A stretch of 64,000 nt of DNA from Gnetum montanum (taxonomy: Eukaryota > Streptophyta > Gnetopsida > Gnetales > Gnetaceae). The stretch spans positions 1-64,000 of the forward strand of contig MNCI01026985.1 of NCBI GenBank assembly GCA_015680685.1, in the 5' to 3' direction. Each line of letters begins with the position of its first letter. Position 1 is the stretch's first letter. The notes below the pieces were generated by a model. That model was not told where the DNA came from. It did not search any database and was given only the letters and a program-made list of their open reading frames with translations. Shown piece after piece: positions 23,000-35,120 of the stretch. A program made the position numbers and the translations under genes.

Positions 23000-23832
23000 T
23001 GATGAACCGCAATATCGGGGCTATGATATCGCATTCGCAATATCGGGTCCACGATATCGGAGCCTACCATGCAATGTTGGATACCCAATATCGAGACCTA
23101 TCTCCTTGCCTATAAATAAGAGGCTGGCGCACTTGGTTTTGCAATAGTTAGTTAGACCCTTAGTTGAACTCTTGCTTTTTCTCCCTCCCAGAGTTAGAAT
23201 TATTTCTACATAGCTGCAGTAGGAGTCATAAAGTGAATGGATCTTTATTCGAGCATTGTGTACTTGAGCATACCTTGTGTATGGCAATAAAGACGAACTT
23301 TATGATAAACCTTGTAGCATCTAGAATAGATTAATTAGTGTTAATTGATGTTATTAAATGCTTTCCTAGTTAATTAATTTTTTCTCTTACCCTACACTTT
23401 CTTAAGTAAATACACTCAGTACGACCACTTCGAGCATGCGTGTAACGCTTGGTAACCCATTAAAAATTAGCATTTGGTAATCCTAGCAGTGTTGCACTGG
23501 TTCAGGATGTGTACAACAAGTAGGAATGGATGCTGGTGTTAGGATTAGTTAGAACTTAGTTAATGAGTAGTTAAATTAAATTAGTCACTTAGTTATCTCT
23601 CCTCCCTTATTAGCACAAGACATAAAAACATAAAAGATATATAAATCATATGCCTCAAGCTTACTTAACCATACAATCATGACATACAAGTAAGTTTGGG
23701 AAGACAATGATTAACCAACCCGTCCTTGTTCCACAGAGGCACATAAGTACTTAGTCCTTGGAATTTGACCGGATCGTGCATGAAATGATCGTATTCGTAT
23801 GGTTGAGCGTAGGGGCACCTTGCCGCTCATCA
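23000..23832 (+). repeat. Athila 5' LTR (copy 3 of 3)
   Basis: Ends are TGATGAACCGC and CCGCTCATCA, with TATAAATA at 23111-23118. It is inserted in the LINE ORF1 on its left. On its right it is followed at once by a primer-binding site, so this one is a true 5' LTR. U3 carries four ATATCG-type palindromic motifs between 23010 and 23095. Confidence 0.85.
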
Positions 23833-23851
23833 TTGACGCTGTTGCCAAGGA
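23833..23851 (+). promoter_or_regulatory. Primer-binding site, tRNA-Asp type
   Basis: TTGACGCTGTTGCCAAGGA directly after the LTR differs at a few positions from the TTGGCGCCGTTGCCGGGGA widely seen in Athila-type elements primed by tRNA-Asp. This fixes the LTR end and the element's orientation. Confidence 0.75.
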
Positions 23852-23939
23852 CTTAGTTGTTTGTGCGCTAATTAGAACTTAGGAAATCATTCACATCGTT
23901 GGAACAAACCCTTAGGGTTGGTTGAGAAACGAAAATAAT

Positions 23940-25407
23940 ACATTGCACATTGAATAGACAAGTATGTCTCCTTCTTCATACGAAAGCGCTTCACCACCTA
24001 GGTCTAATTGCAAAGGGTCCGAAAAATGGACACAGACACATGATAAAGGTGGACATTCTAATTGCAATTGCAATTGAGGCCGAGATTGCCAAAGAGAAGG
24101 TAGCAGACACTTTCATGGTGACAATTTTTCTTCTTCTTCACCTTCATCATCTCCTTCATCCTCTCCTTCAGTATTTGGACACAGTCATAAAGAAAAAGGT
24201 CATGGGGATAAAGGTAGGCAAAGTGGAAGTCATAAACGAAATAGCCAAGAAAGGGGACAAGGGCACTGTAGAGAATCACAACATAGAAGGAGGGAGAGTA
24301 GGGAACAACGTAGTCATCATAGATGCCATGGACAAGACGATCACGATGAACCCCTACTTGCTACTTGAAGTATGTTAGACATAACTGAGGTTGTTAGGAT
24401 TTCAACAAGGCACCAAAAAGATAGTAGGATCAAGAGATTAGATATGAACAACATCCCACGATTTGAAGGAGGATACAACACTGATCCTAAGAATCACTTA
24501 CAAGCATTCTATGATGTGTGTGCCTTACAAAACATAGAGAACGAATGACAAAAACTTAAGTTATTTCCACAGACACTAGTTAAAGAAGCGGAAAGTTGGT
24601 ATCGGTCCTTAGAATCGGAATCCATTCGTAGGTGGAGTACTATGTTAGAATTGTTTAACGATGAGTACCAAACGTACTCCTGATTGTCCAACCTGTGAAG
24701 GAAAATCCAAGGCTGGAAACAAGGAGGACATGAACCCTTGGATGCTACCATGGGTCGATATTATGCACTGTTACATTGTTGTCCTAGCCATGGTTATTCA
24801 TAAAGGGACCAACTACGCCATCTTGTAGATGGGCTTAGGCATGAAACGAGAAGAACCCTTGGGACTTATGCCCAAGGAAGACTATTCGAGCTTAGGTCCC
24901 ATCAAATTCAAAGACTATTGGAGCAAGTTGCTAAGGAAGAAGGTGAGCTACGAAAGAGAGAAAGCATAGAAGAGTATAACAGAGATCTTTCCCTTTGGAA
25001 GAGGGGAGTAAGATTTCGTGAGGATGAAGAAGAGTCACCACTCAAAGAGATGGTGAATAGAAAAACTTTGCCTATCCAAAAGTTGACATCAGAAGTATCG
25101 GCAAAGGTTGACCAAATGTGGAATTCCCTAGACAATAGATTTCAAACTGTTCTTAAATTAGTAGAGGAGTCTAGAGAGCAAGCTAGTGAAAAAAGAAAAA
25201 AAAGAGAAGCTGAACATGCACGTAGCAAGGGTAAGGGCAAAGTTGCCATCATTGAAGAGGTTGTAGATTCGAAAACAGACAATGATAGTGGATGCGAGAT
25301 ATGCCAATATGACATTCCTAAGGGATGTTGCCTTGTAATATCATATCTTCAGGACTCTGGGGTGTATGCACTCAACCCACAATTGAATAAACGGAAAACA
25401 CCCTGAA
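23940..25407 (+). pseudogene. Athila-like gag
   Basis: Gag forms the particle that packages element RNA. The N-terminal part is serine/histidine rich (SSSSPSSSPS near 24135). The conserved gag core is at about 24440-24850: NNIPRFEGGYNTDPKNHLQ, KLFPQTLVKEAESWYRSLE, then ATMGRYYALL. The C-terminal part (24918-25406) is a 162-codon open frame, charged and lysine/glutamate rich, with LPIQKLTSEVSAKVDQMW and ending near a CEICQYDIPKGC motif. Several stops occur in the core (24364, 24546, 24680 area). Sequence to 25817 continues the 3' gag region in broken frame (QQPVSPRDS-like). Confidence 0.75.
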
Positions 25408-25820
25408 GGTTACCTTACCCCCAAGGTAACCCAAGACAGGTCCACCAACCCTTAACGTATTATCCAAGTGGAACTCCACCACAACTGATTGAGTAATATC
25501 AATAGTGGAAACACCCACAATCAAGGCAAGAATATCCTTACCAGCAACCTGACTTGTATAGATATTACGTGCAGCAACTAGTCTCTCCACGTGACTCTAT
25601 GGGTCACGTTACTCCTCAACCTCACTAGCAAGCTTGTGAGTATTATAGGACTCCTTCCCCTAGGGGCGATATTCCACAAATATACCATCCTTTTCATTTG
25701 GTTGCACCTCTTCCATGAATAGCTCCACTACCACTTGCTTCCGTGATGCAAGGTGAACTCCCTGCCCAGCTGCAACAATGTAATGCCACAAGGGTTGTTA
25801 ATTCTCAACCTACTGTTGGT

Positions 25821-25840
25821 TTTCTAGTGCTAAAAGGAAG
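25821..25840 (+). promoter_or_regulatory. Primer-binding site of Tat copy 1, decayed
   Basis: TTTCTAGTGCTAAAAGGAAG aligns with TCTCTGGCGCTAGAAGGAGG in copy 2 (minus strand, 63660-63641). Both are followed by matching leader sequence to the gag ATG. It marks the position where the missing 5' LTR should have ended. Confidence 0.7.
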
Positions 25841-26071
25841 GCTTAGGCTCCGATTCGTATTTTTACGGGTAGCCCTGTAAGCGATCTATACCTGTGTCTC
25901 TAAAAAAGTAGACATAATACCTCTAGGGAAGTTTACGAAAAATTGTGTGGTGTAGATCGGTCACAGTAACGATTCCTCTAGAATCCTGTAGGGTAAAAAT
26001 CCTAATTGTGATCTTCTTTGTTCGTTGCCTTTTTAGATCCAGTCGTTTATTGTCATTAATCTATTTGACCA

Positions 26072-29000
26072 ATGGATTCTTCATATGCAACCACAGCCGC
26101 CATGACCACAACTGATTCGAGTGCCACATCCGTGAATCCCATCGCTACCACCGAACCAGCTTCTGGTGCCATAGGACCTCAGGGACCATCATGCCATTCA
26201 TTGAGATTACAGGGCAAAGATCCTGTATTCACCGTCGTGAAGCCTGAAGAATATAATTTTATTTGCATCAAGATCCAGGCAAAGCTTGCTCTTAGCCGAG
26301 CCGAGATCGAAGCGAAACAAAATTTTGAGCTAGTCCACAGAGGGGGTCAAGATTTCACCCCTACCACTTATGACATTATCCCCCTAACTGAACATTACCA
26401 TGAACTCCTGACCCAATTGGTTATGGCTAGGAGTCAGGTTACACGGTTCATGCTAGAACCTCAGAACGGGGAGGAAGAGAAAGATGAATTCGTAGCCCAG
26501 TCTGAACATGCGGATTCATACCATACCCTCAGTCCCCATACATACATAAATCCCCTATTTCCTCTCATCGGAGAAGCCGCCCACCTTAATCCAAGCATGA
26601 TCACCCAAACTCACATTCCTGTCATCCCGCAAGTCACTACACAATCATCCGTCTTGCAGGTGCAAATACCACCCCAAAATAACATGGGGGTAGTCTCATC
26701 GCCATGTGTAATTAGCATTCCGTCGGTGGTACCTACATCCATCGCACCCTATTTCATCCCCTAGGTGCAACCTCATGCCATGCCTACAACCCGCCCGGTA
26801 CAAAATCTGGTGCAAACCTTATCATTGCCGCCGCCTGCAAGGAAACAGATCACAACCACTATTCAGTCGCAGCAATCCATTCAACAGCCTACGGCTGGTC
26901 AGTGGATCCCATCCATCTCACATAATCAATCTGCGTTATATGGTGTGCAACCCTTAGCCGCACCTACCATGCATGCCCCACAAATAAACCCACAATACCC
27001 TTACAATCTCCATCCTACACACCCGGTGACAGCCAATCTCTATGCTCAACCCGGTGGGTGGTGGCTTCCACAGGCTACTCCGTCCGCGGGGTAGCCCCCG
27101 TAGCACTGCCCGTCAGCCAAACCATCGCGCAATTCCCATTGCCTGGCACAGCTCTTCCTGTCCAACCCCCAGCTCCTCCTGCATAGGCTTCTTCATCACC
27201 AAGTCTGGATCAAGCCTTTTTACTTATTCAGACACTCACTGAGGAAGTCAAACGCCTTAAAGTTGCTAGCTCAGATATCATACAAATCATGGATTTCTAT
27301 CAGGATGATCCCATCAGTCCAGTAGTTCCTATGCTGTCGTTGCCCCCGGGGATGTCGTTACCCCATTTTACTAAATATAATGGGGAAGGAGATCCCAATG
27401 CTCACCTGGTTACCTTCAGGTCCGAATCCTTATTATTGTAGCAGTGGCCTCATACAATCATTCGTGTCTTTGCAATGTCTCTGGCGGGTAAAGCCTTGGA
27501 CTGGTATCGAGGGCTTCCTCGCTCTTCCATCTCAACCTTGGAAGAGCTCCTAACACAATTTGTGACTCGCTTTAAGTACAATTTAAAGCCAGAAGTCACG
27601 CTGGACCAACTTATGGGAGTGAAGCAAGACCCACTTGAACCAGTCCAAAGGTTTATACAGTGATGGAGCGCTACTTTGAATGAAATCCATGAGCCTATCG
27701 CGGAAGCCCATCTGCTAGCTATTTTCAAAGGAGCAGTTAATGACTTCATCAAGTCTAAACTGTATTACCTTGCCCCTAGCTCCTTAAGTCAGGCTTTTGC
27801 CCAAACTAAGAGCATCCAGGATGCTGTAGAGGCTAGCAAAGACTCGGCGTATGTTGCCTATAAAAATGCTAACAACAAGAGTAAGGAAAAGGGTAAAGCA
27901 ACAACAATGACAATAGCTGCGTTGGCTAAGGGTACTAAAAACAAGAACAAGAAGGCACCCATGGCATCTCCCAAGACCACGGCTAGTGCAAGCAGCACCG
28001 GCCAAGACACAGCTACCCTTGAAAAGCCTCCCCAGCCAAAGCCAAACTTTGAGCGTAAAGATCGATCGAAGTATACAGCCCTGCCTATAAAACATTCAGA
28101 ACTGTTGAAACAACTATTAGGGGTGGGATACATTTAGAATAAGAAGGTATCCAAAGAAGCTCTGAAGCATCACAGGCGTCATTGTGAACTGCTGAAGAAT
28201 CCTTCTTTAGCCCTACCTGACGAACCACCAGTTTTGAGGTCTTTTAGGCTGGACTGTTTTTGTGACTACCATCAGGTGTGTGGTCACGACACAGATTACT
28301 GCTGGCCGTTGAAAGATGACATTGAATGCATGATCGACGATGGTTCTCTGAAACTAGACGGTAGTAGTCCAACCCGTCCCGAAAACCAAGCATTGCATGT
28401 GTACAAAGACCTGTTAAACACAAATAACACACCGTACACAATCAACGTGGTAAGTACAGACAGTGAAGGGAAGGTACCACCTAAACAGCCCTTTGTTTTA
28501 CGAGTACCTACTACTTCACCCTAGGGGGAAAGCTTTTCATCGGTAGCCAGTGGTGTCTCTAGGTCACCCTTCGTTATTCGGGCGTCTTCTCCAGATTTAA
28601 CTCAGCCTTGCATTAACAGTAAAGCCGCGGCCACGTCCGTGCCTACTCCTAAGGCGCCTTTCATCCTCAGAGTACCAAAACCACCGGCTGCTCCTTTTAC
28701 GCAGGGGAAAGCCTCTGACCAAAATCGTCATTCACCACCCAATAAACAAAGAGAAGAAGATGCGTCCATTAATGCCGCCAAAAACCACTACATGTTAGGC
28801 TTCACTAAGCCCAGGCCCCTGGCCTTTTTCCCTGTGCCTGCACCTTACAGGCAGGACAAGGGTACAGAAACACAGTCACCTCCCCTTGGCAAGAAGAAAA
28901 AAAACCCTCCGAATGATGCTGTTCCGCCTCAGGAGATTCGTCTCTTAGGGCGAATGGAAGAAGACAGAGGGGATAAGCAACCCAGCCGAGAACGAGACCT

Positions 29001-29772
29001 CCTTGATGCATTCACGCAAGTCAAACAGGCTCTGAAATAAAAGAATACAACATTGAGCCTCTATGACCTGCTCATGACATCTTAAAAACACCGTGAGGCT
29101 ATGGTTCCTATGCTGACATCCATACCAGTGGATGAAAGCTTACTAGTAGAAGAGGAAGCGATACATGCTGTCATGCTTCCTCTCACCGCTGAGCAACCTA
29201 AACCAATCCCTTTGACCTTTCACGATAAATCCATCAAGGATGATCCCGAGAAAGGTCGAGTAACGACGAAGCCCATGTTTATCACCATTCGGGTTGGTCA
29301 ATATCGGATCCAGAGGGTGCACGTTGATGATGGCGCGGCTGCGAATGTCATCCCTTATCCTATAGTGGATAAGTTGGGCCTGGTCGACCAGATTAGTCCT
29401 ACAATGACATTGTGCCTAAAGTCGTTCAACGGGGCACGGGTGCAAGTCAAGGCGACGGTGTGTATTGAATTTTTGGCAGGGGATCAATTCCCAATAGATG
29501 CCACATTTCTAGTTATCGAGGAGATGCCCGGCTTCAACCTGATTCTAGGGAGGTTCTGGCTAGCCCAACTAAGGGTAGTTTCATCACTAATACATCAAGA
29601 GATACACCTCCCTTACGTAGGGGGAGAAGTAGTAATACACGGTGATGAAATAACTCCTAGGACTGTCAACAACATAGAGGAGGAACGGGGTTCGGAGATT
29701 GAGATGCTTGAATATCAAACTCATGTCAGAATTCCCGATCAAGCTGAAACGAATGATGACAGCCTAGCCTAG
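26072..29772 (+). pseudogene. Tat-like gag-protease (copy 1)
   Basis: One reading frame with a single frameshift near 27090 and about seven nonsense codons, several of them TAG where copy 2 has CAG or CAA. The N-terminus starts MDSSYATTAAM, matching MDSFYTTTTAM in copy 2, so the start is well supported. A long proline/glutamine-rich region (to about 27200) is followed by the gag core (27340-27780: LPHFTKYNGEGDPNAH, GKALDWYRGLP, FVTRFKYNLK). A lysine-rich stretch and the knuckle-like CDYHQVCGHDTDYCW (about 28258) come next. The aspartic protease follows (about 29275-29560) with HVDDGAAANVIPY as active site and FNLILGR as flap end. The TAG at 29770 is also present in copy 2, so it is probably the true end of the gag-protease exon. 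Confidence 0.85.
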
Positions 29773-30115
29773 GCCAACCTACCATTCCAGGAAGATGGTA
29801 TGTAAGAGCCAGCAAATCTCCCCATCCTTGCACACCATTGAACGTAAAGGCCATTAAGAAACAATTGCGGGCTGGCGATTGATCTGAGTGGCATTTAAAC
29901 ACATCGTTACATTTTTACTAGTTTTCCATTTACGCTTATCAACTTTCTTTGTCAGTTTTTCTTTAATGTATACATACATATTTACACTTGCAATCCATTA
30001 TGCCATTTACATTTTCTATTTTTACGCCATTTACGCTCCTTGATTGCTATTAGTCACATTAGCGCAATTACGCAGAAATGTACATTTTTATCAATTACAC
30101 TTTCAGACTTACGCA

Positions 30116-30390
30116 GATGGCCTGCAACGGCCTAAAACTAGTGATGGCCCGCAACGGCCTAAAAGTAGTGATGGCCCACAACGGCCTAAAACTAGTGATG
30201 ACCCGCAAAGGCCTAAAACTAGCGATGGCCTGCAACGGCCTAAAACTAGTGATAGCTCGTAATGGCCTAAAACTAGGGACGGCCCGCAATGGCCTTAAAC
30301 TAGCAAAGGCCTGCAATGGCCTAAAACTAGCTAGTTCGCTTGTATCTTACACAAATGCTACATGATGGCCTGCGATGGCCTTAAACTAGC
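30116..30390. repeat. Tandem array A (27-bp unit)
   Basis: Eight contiguous 27-base units at 30116-30331, each close to GATGGCCCGCAACGGCC plus TAAAACTAGT, and one detached unit at 30364-30390. Because 27 is a multiple of three, open frames with a 9-residue period appear on both strands here; they are artefacts. The array lies between the end of gag-protease and the end of the antisense gene, which converge on it. The same array is in copy 2 (59.17-59.40 kb). Confidence 0.9.
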
Positions 30391-30581
30391 AATTCCATTC
30401 TACAGCAACGCAACCTATTCAAAGTCTTTAACAACTCTGCTTACGCTTTTCATAAATAAATACATAAAACTAAAATAAATAAATAAAATTTAAAATCATA
30501 CAGAAAATATTATGATTAATCTCGCCAACATCCATATGGAAATTGTTCAATTTCGTCAATAAAGTCATGCGTAAATCACAA

Positions 30582-33500
30582 TTACGCATCCCCCCTGGTA
30601 CCACTGTCACCCGTATCCCTTAGGTCCACCTCTAAGCCTAACAAATCGTCCTCAAGTGGCCTGTCCTTTTTAGAAGGTATTCCTTCATGAGGAACATCAT
30701 CTTCATGAAGCCCTTGCTCTAACACTGGCTCCACAGGAGAAAGGTCTTCGTCATTACGCTCTTCTTCCAGTACTTGCTCCTCATCCTGTCCGCCTTCTTC
30801 ATCCACTCCTTGTACCTATATACAGTAAATACATAAGGAAAAGCCATGATAGCATAAATCAGAAAATTTAGATTTAATAACATTCAAACTTACTCAAGAT
30901 GGTCTTGCTTCTGCAGCAAAGGGGAGCTGATCTAAACCAACCCATAGGCGCTACATAATTTCATCTTCAGTTAATTCAAACCACACTTCATTCCCCAGAT
31001 TAGTTCCAGCCTTCACTTACGTTTCTCCACACTAGTCCATCGGGGTGGTTCAGGGAAGAAAGTAGGGACTGTGGTCTCGCCCCCAGAAAGAGTAATTTCT
31101 CTCTCAGGGGACGCGCTTATTATCACCTGCTCCTGGAACTTCTCGAAGGCTTTAGATGCGCCAATGACATTGAGGAATACCCGCAAGGATTGAGCTTCGA
31201 AGGCAGAATCTCGATAGTGCTGACGATAAGCGATACTTTTTTGCTTATACAGATGTTTGTGATATTTTTCTTTCTGCCCTCACTCTTGTACACTTGCGCA
31301 AAAATCCTTCCAGTCTTGGTTTCTCTGGGCCAACAACTCTATTAGCATTTTCTGCTCTACCAATTCCCGACTGGTTTGTACGCTGTTCCTGACCATGGTC
31401 CAATAGCGAGTGTAATCAATAACAGTTGTACACCAGTCCTCTTCACCCGTTCCCTGCGCCTGCAAGAATTCACATTACGATTTTAAGTCTCTGAACTCTT
31501 TGGTCAGAGACACCCTTTCCTTCTCTGACCTCTGCAGTCTGTTCCAGAGGTCTTCATTGACATTTCGACTCTCCCATAAGGAGCAAGTCAAGCGTAACGC
31601 ACATTTACGCATTTCCTCATAAATGTTGCATGCAATGACCGCCCCGTATGATGAAGGCTCCACTGTGTCAAAGTCAATGGGCTTCATAGGGTCCCATCAA
31701 AGACGAGCTCCTGATAACAAACATAATCAAACGTAGATAAAACATTACAACTTTATAATAAAATAAGCGTACAATAGTAGTAACATACCAGCCCCAGGAT
31801 CGATGTGCTCGAGGCGCTTGATCATATCACTGACAATGCCTTCTATGAAGGTAAACTTGTCAAGAAATTCTCCCCACACTCTGCTTACAGTGGCAGACGT
31901 GGATGCATCTTGTTCATTTGTAGCGTAATTAAGTTAAAAACTCTAGTTATTAACAAAATTCCTTAAAAATTATAATACGTTCATTACCTCTGCCTGTTAC
32001 AGTGGGAGGTGTGTCAACATTTTCAGCCGCCTCTCTCTCTTCACGCACAAGGGCTTGTGCATCGCTTATTATAACAGCTGGGGCCTCTTCTTCCAAAACT
32101 AGGGCCTCTTCCTCACGCCGTAATACCACTGCCCCTGTTCCAGGGGTGAACTACTCTGTAGGTCTCGCTGTTCATATCACATAACACATCTAAACAATTT
32201 AGAATACCATGAATAAAGTTGTGTAATACGATAATTTCCATGACTTTCACTATGCCTTTACACTTACCAGGCGGAGGTCTACTCTGCTGATCTTTGACTT
32301 GCACAGTTCTGCCCGTGCCACTTGCTGGTTCCACAGGGACCTCAGTTAGGCGAGGCCTTTTATGCTGAACCGAGGTGTCTACAATCTCTGCAGCCAAGCG
32401 TTTCCCCTGTGAAGCATCGCCGATGTAAGTGGGGATAACCATGCCTGCACTATCAGGGGCCCCGCACTCGAGGCGCCGCCAAATCCCTTGTCATTATAGA
32501 TAGAGACTCCCAAATTTCCTCCGGAGGATCCTGTCCCTGGGTAGTGCTGAAAATATGGGAAATCCAAGGTTTGGATAACTGGTCTCAGTCTTGCTGCACC
32601 CAGACCCCATTCCTCTGGACAACCAAAAAATCGGCAAAACGCCGAAGGCAAGCTATGAAGAAGGCGAAATGCACGCTGAAACGAGACTCAAGCTTTTGGC
32701 GAAGGCTGATCATTTCAGTGCGTAATCCCTCAGTGAAATAGCTTGCCCATTCGAACTGAGTCCCTTCCTCCATCACCTCCCGCATGATATAGGCCTATTC
32801 TATAGTAAAGAACCTTCCCTGCGAGAGTGTTTTGGGGAAAGCCCGGGCCCAGAAGAGGGGATAAATAGTCTTGGTGATCTCTGGTTGAATCTTTTCACAA
32901 GGGATCCCCTTGGTCTCCTTCTTGGTCCCTAGCCACTCCTCCAACTCTTCCTGACATTTAAGGCTCCTCCTCAACTTTTCCTCTATGGAAAGACCATCAG
33001 AGGGGATGCCGAAGAGGTCAGCAAACAACTGAGCATTGATGTCAAAGTTTACACGCATATGATGCACGCGCGTACAAAAACACTCAGCCCTCTCGCTGAA
33101 GGAGTTAACTAGGGTTAACATTTCGCTAGCAGGGACATCAGGGGTTATAGCTAGAAATAAATGCATTAGCCTCGCCTCTCGCAGCTTGGTGACCAATGCA
33201 ACTAGGACCGTCGCGTGGCTGAGCCAGCGTTGTGCCTCCTTTATGTCACCATAACGGAAGAGGAGGGTATTCGCCTCGTGACCGAAAATTGTAATGGTAA
33301 TCTCCCAGGATTCCCTGACTGATAACGCAAAGCACATGTCAAAGTAACGAAAACACTATTACGCAACAAAAAATAACAAAAACAATATAATATCCTGTAA
33401 CTAACAGTAGCAAAAAAACCTTACCAGGGCAAAATGGCAAAGGAAATGGAGGAAGTTTCCTCTGCATGTCTGCGACTATAAGGGGCGGGTCCAAAGTCCA

Positions 33501-34629
33501 TTCTTCATGTAACCACCCAAGATTCTAATAATTCTTGAAGGAATCAGCATAACGGGTGGAATACTCATGAATGTCGAAGGCCATCCGCCCCATTACACCA
33601 GTGTGTACATTGCCGGTGGAGGTAAACTCATTTATCGTTGTTTCGGTCCAGGTCAGTGTATCATTATTACATACTAATCCATTATCATTGATGAAAGACC
33701 TATATCATATAACACATCATTATCTTACGCTTTACAAATTCAGACATTAGAAACATAATGAAAATACCGCCAACAAAACAACTTACCCGCTCGAATAATA
33801 CACCGTGCCTGGTGGGTTCTGGAAGTAAGTCGAGACATGATGGGCCATGGACAAAGTATTGTACGCATGGTAACAGCTAAACCTGGCCATTTCCTAGATC
33901 CAACTTAAGCGCCTCAACAATATGGCGCTAAGTTGACGGTCTTGGGGATGACCAGTATCGATAGCCCCGTCTAACAAGAAAGCCATGATGCCCTGCGTAG
34001 AAACCACTAGCAGATGTTCCAAAATAGCACTAGCCACATCCCCCGATAGATGAGACCACACAATAATACTGTAGTTACGTAGCAAAAATTGCAGAAACTC
34101 CAGTGCACCCTTTCAGAACCATATAGCCCTCCCCTGCAACCGAGTTTGAGGGGGAGGAACATTGGGTATGATAGGGTTTATACAACATAAAACCTCGACT
34201 ATATCCAAGACGATTAAGACAGGTTTCAACATGATACTGTACAAAAACATAAACACGTTACTACCTAGATTCCGATTTCATACTTACGCTCTGGCTATAC
34301 AGCCGAAATTGCCTAAACCCTTGCAGTAGTACAAGGTTTGTTTCAGACAATGGCGATAGACACAATACTGTTGTGTAAACCCTCATTTTAACGCGAGGTC
34401 CATAGCTTAAAACTCTAATTTACATAGAATGATGCAAAAAAAGAATAAACACAAACAAAAAAAGAGAGCATATCACAGAAAGAAACATAAATAAGCCAGG
34501 GATGGCCTACCGATTCAGGGGAGTGACATCCCTCACTTCAACCAAAGCCTGCGAAGCACGCTGCAGGCTCCCTTGTACTTCGTCGATCTTTGCCAATTTT
34601 GCGTTCTTCCCTCTTACTTTCGGCGCCAT
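30582..34629 (-). pseudogene. Long spliced antisense gene inside Tat copy 1
   Basis: It is homologous exon by exon to the eight-exon gene at 54857-58984. Exon 1 is 34629-34511 (start MAPK), with donor GTAGGCC. Exon 2 is 34236-33787 and contains LKPVLIVLDIV and GALEFLQFLL. Exon 3 is about 33699-33425, and exon 4 is 33318-32268 with LMHLFLAITPDVP and FGIPSDG. The last exon ends at 30582 with DLRDTGDSGTRGDA. All junctions checked obey GT-AG on the minus strand. Stops occur in most exons (for example TGA and TAG in exon 2), and exon 5 has one unit of a repeat that is triple in copy 2. Function unknown; exon 2 faintly resembles an FCP1/NIF-type HAD phosphatase, and exon 4 resembles the plant-transposon extra-ORF domain. 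It has no sequence in common with gag or pol. Confidence 0.75.
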
Positions 34630-34771
34630 TGTTGTAGTCCTTCACAGCTTCACACCTTCATGCCTTCACAAATAATGCGCTGCAATCTCTTTCTCTTTCT
34701 CCTTCTCTCTGTAACAGTTGAGAATTCAAATTCGCGATAGCCAACAACCTGTTTTTGATGAAAACTGCCTA

Positions 34772-34778
34772 CTTATAT
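34772..34778 (-). promoter_or_regulatory. Putative TATA box of the antisense gene (copy 1)
   Basis: Read on the minus strand, GCATATAAGTAGGCAG lies about 145 bases upstream of the antisense ATG. The same place in copy 2 has TATATATAAGTAAGCAG (54713). The surrounding block is conserved, including CAGTTTTCA and GTTGGCTAT. Confidence 0.5.
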
Positions 34779-35120
34779 GCAAAATTAACCAATTTGACGC
34801 CCGCTTTCAGCGAGACTTGCCCAAATGCTGGTGTTAGTATGAGCTAGAACTCGAAAATCAAGGCATTAATTGCGATAGATATCGCATGCATTACGGTCCA
34901 AAATGACCTTAAACTATTGCATCTTATCTCCTTGTAATTAGGTCGCATTAATTACAGACTGTTCACAGAATTTAAAATTCAGTTAGCTTCTTACGCTCAA
35001 TAATGTCACATCACATCCTTTTAGACTAAACCAAGCATTATTTGCTAAATACTTATCACATCAAACTTAGCATCTTTTTAATTACTTTCATATTTGACAA
35101 TTTTTTAGGATAATTAGCAA

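Larger units (their letters stand above)
23000..25820 (+). mobile_element. Athila-like Ty3/gypsy element A, 5' part
   Basis: A 5' LTR (23000-23832), a primer-binding site and a gag gene follow each other in normal order. The element stops abruptly at about 25820, where its gag is joined to the primer-site region of a Tat-like element. A second copy of the last 925 bases of this gag (24897-25817) reappears at 41938-42858 with roughly 4 percent differences by eye, so two Athila copies are involved. Confidence 0.8.

Noticed and set aside
27784-28133. Minus-strand ORFs of 91-103 codons within gag
   Set aside because: Shadows of the gag frame. Unlike the antisense gene at 30.6-34.6 kb they have no splice structure or independent conservation.
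30116-30331. Regular repeats considered as a CRISPR array
   Set aside because: Units are contiguous without unique spacers, and the genome is eukaryotic.
30044-30365. Repetitive ORFs with a 9-residue period (RPKTSDG-type) on both strands
   Set aside because: The 27-bp unit is a multiple of three, so several frames stay open by construction. No start context or conservation beyond the repeat.
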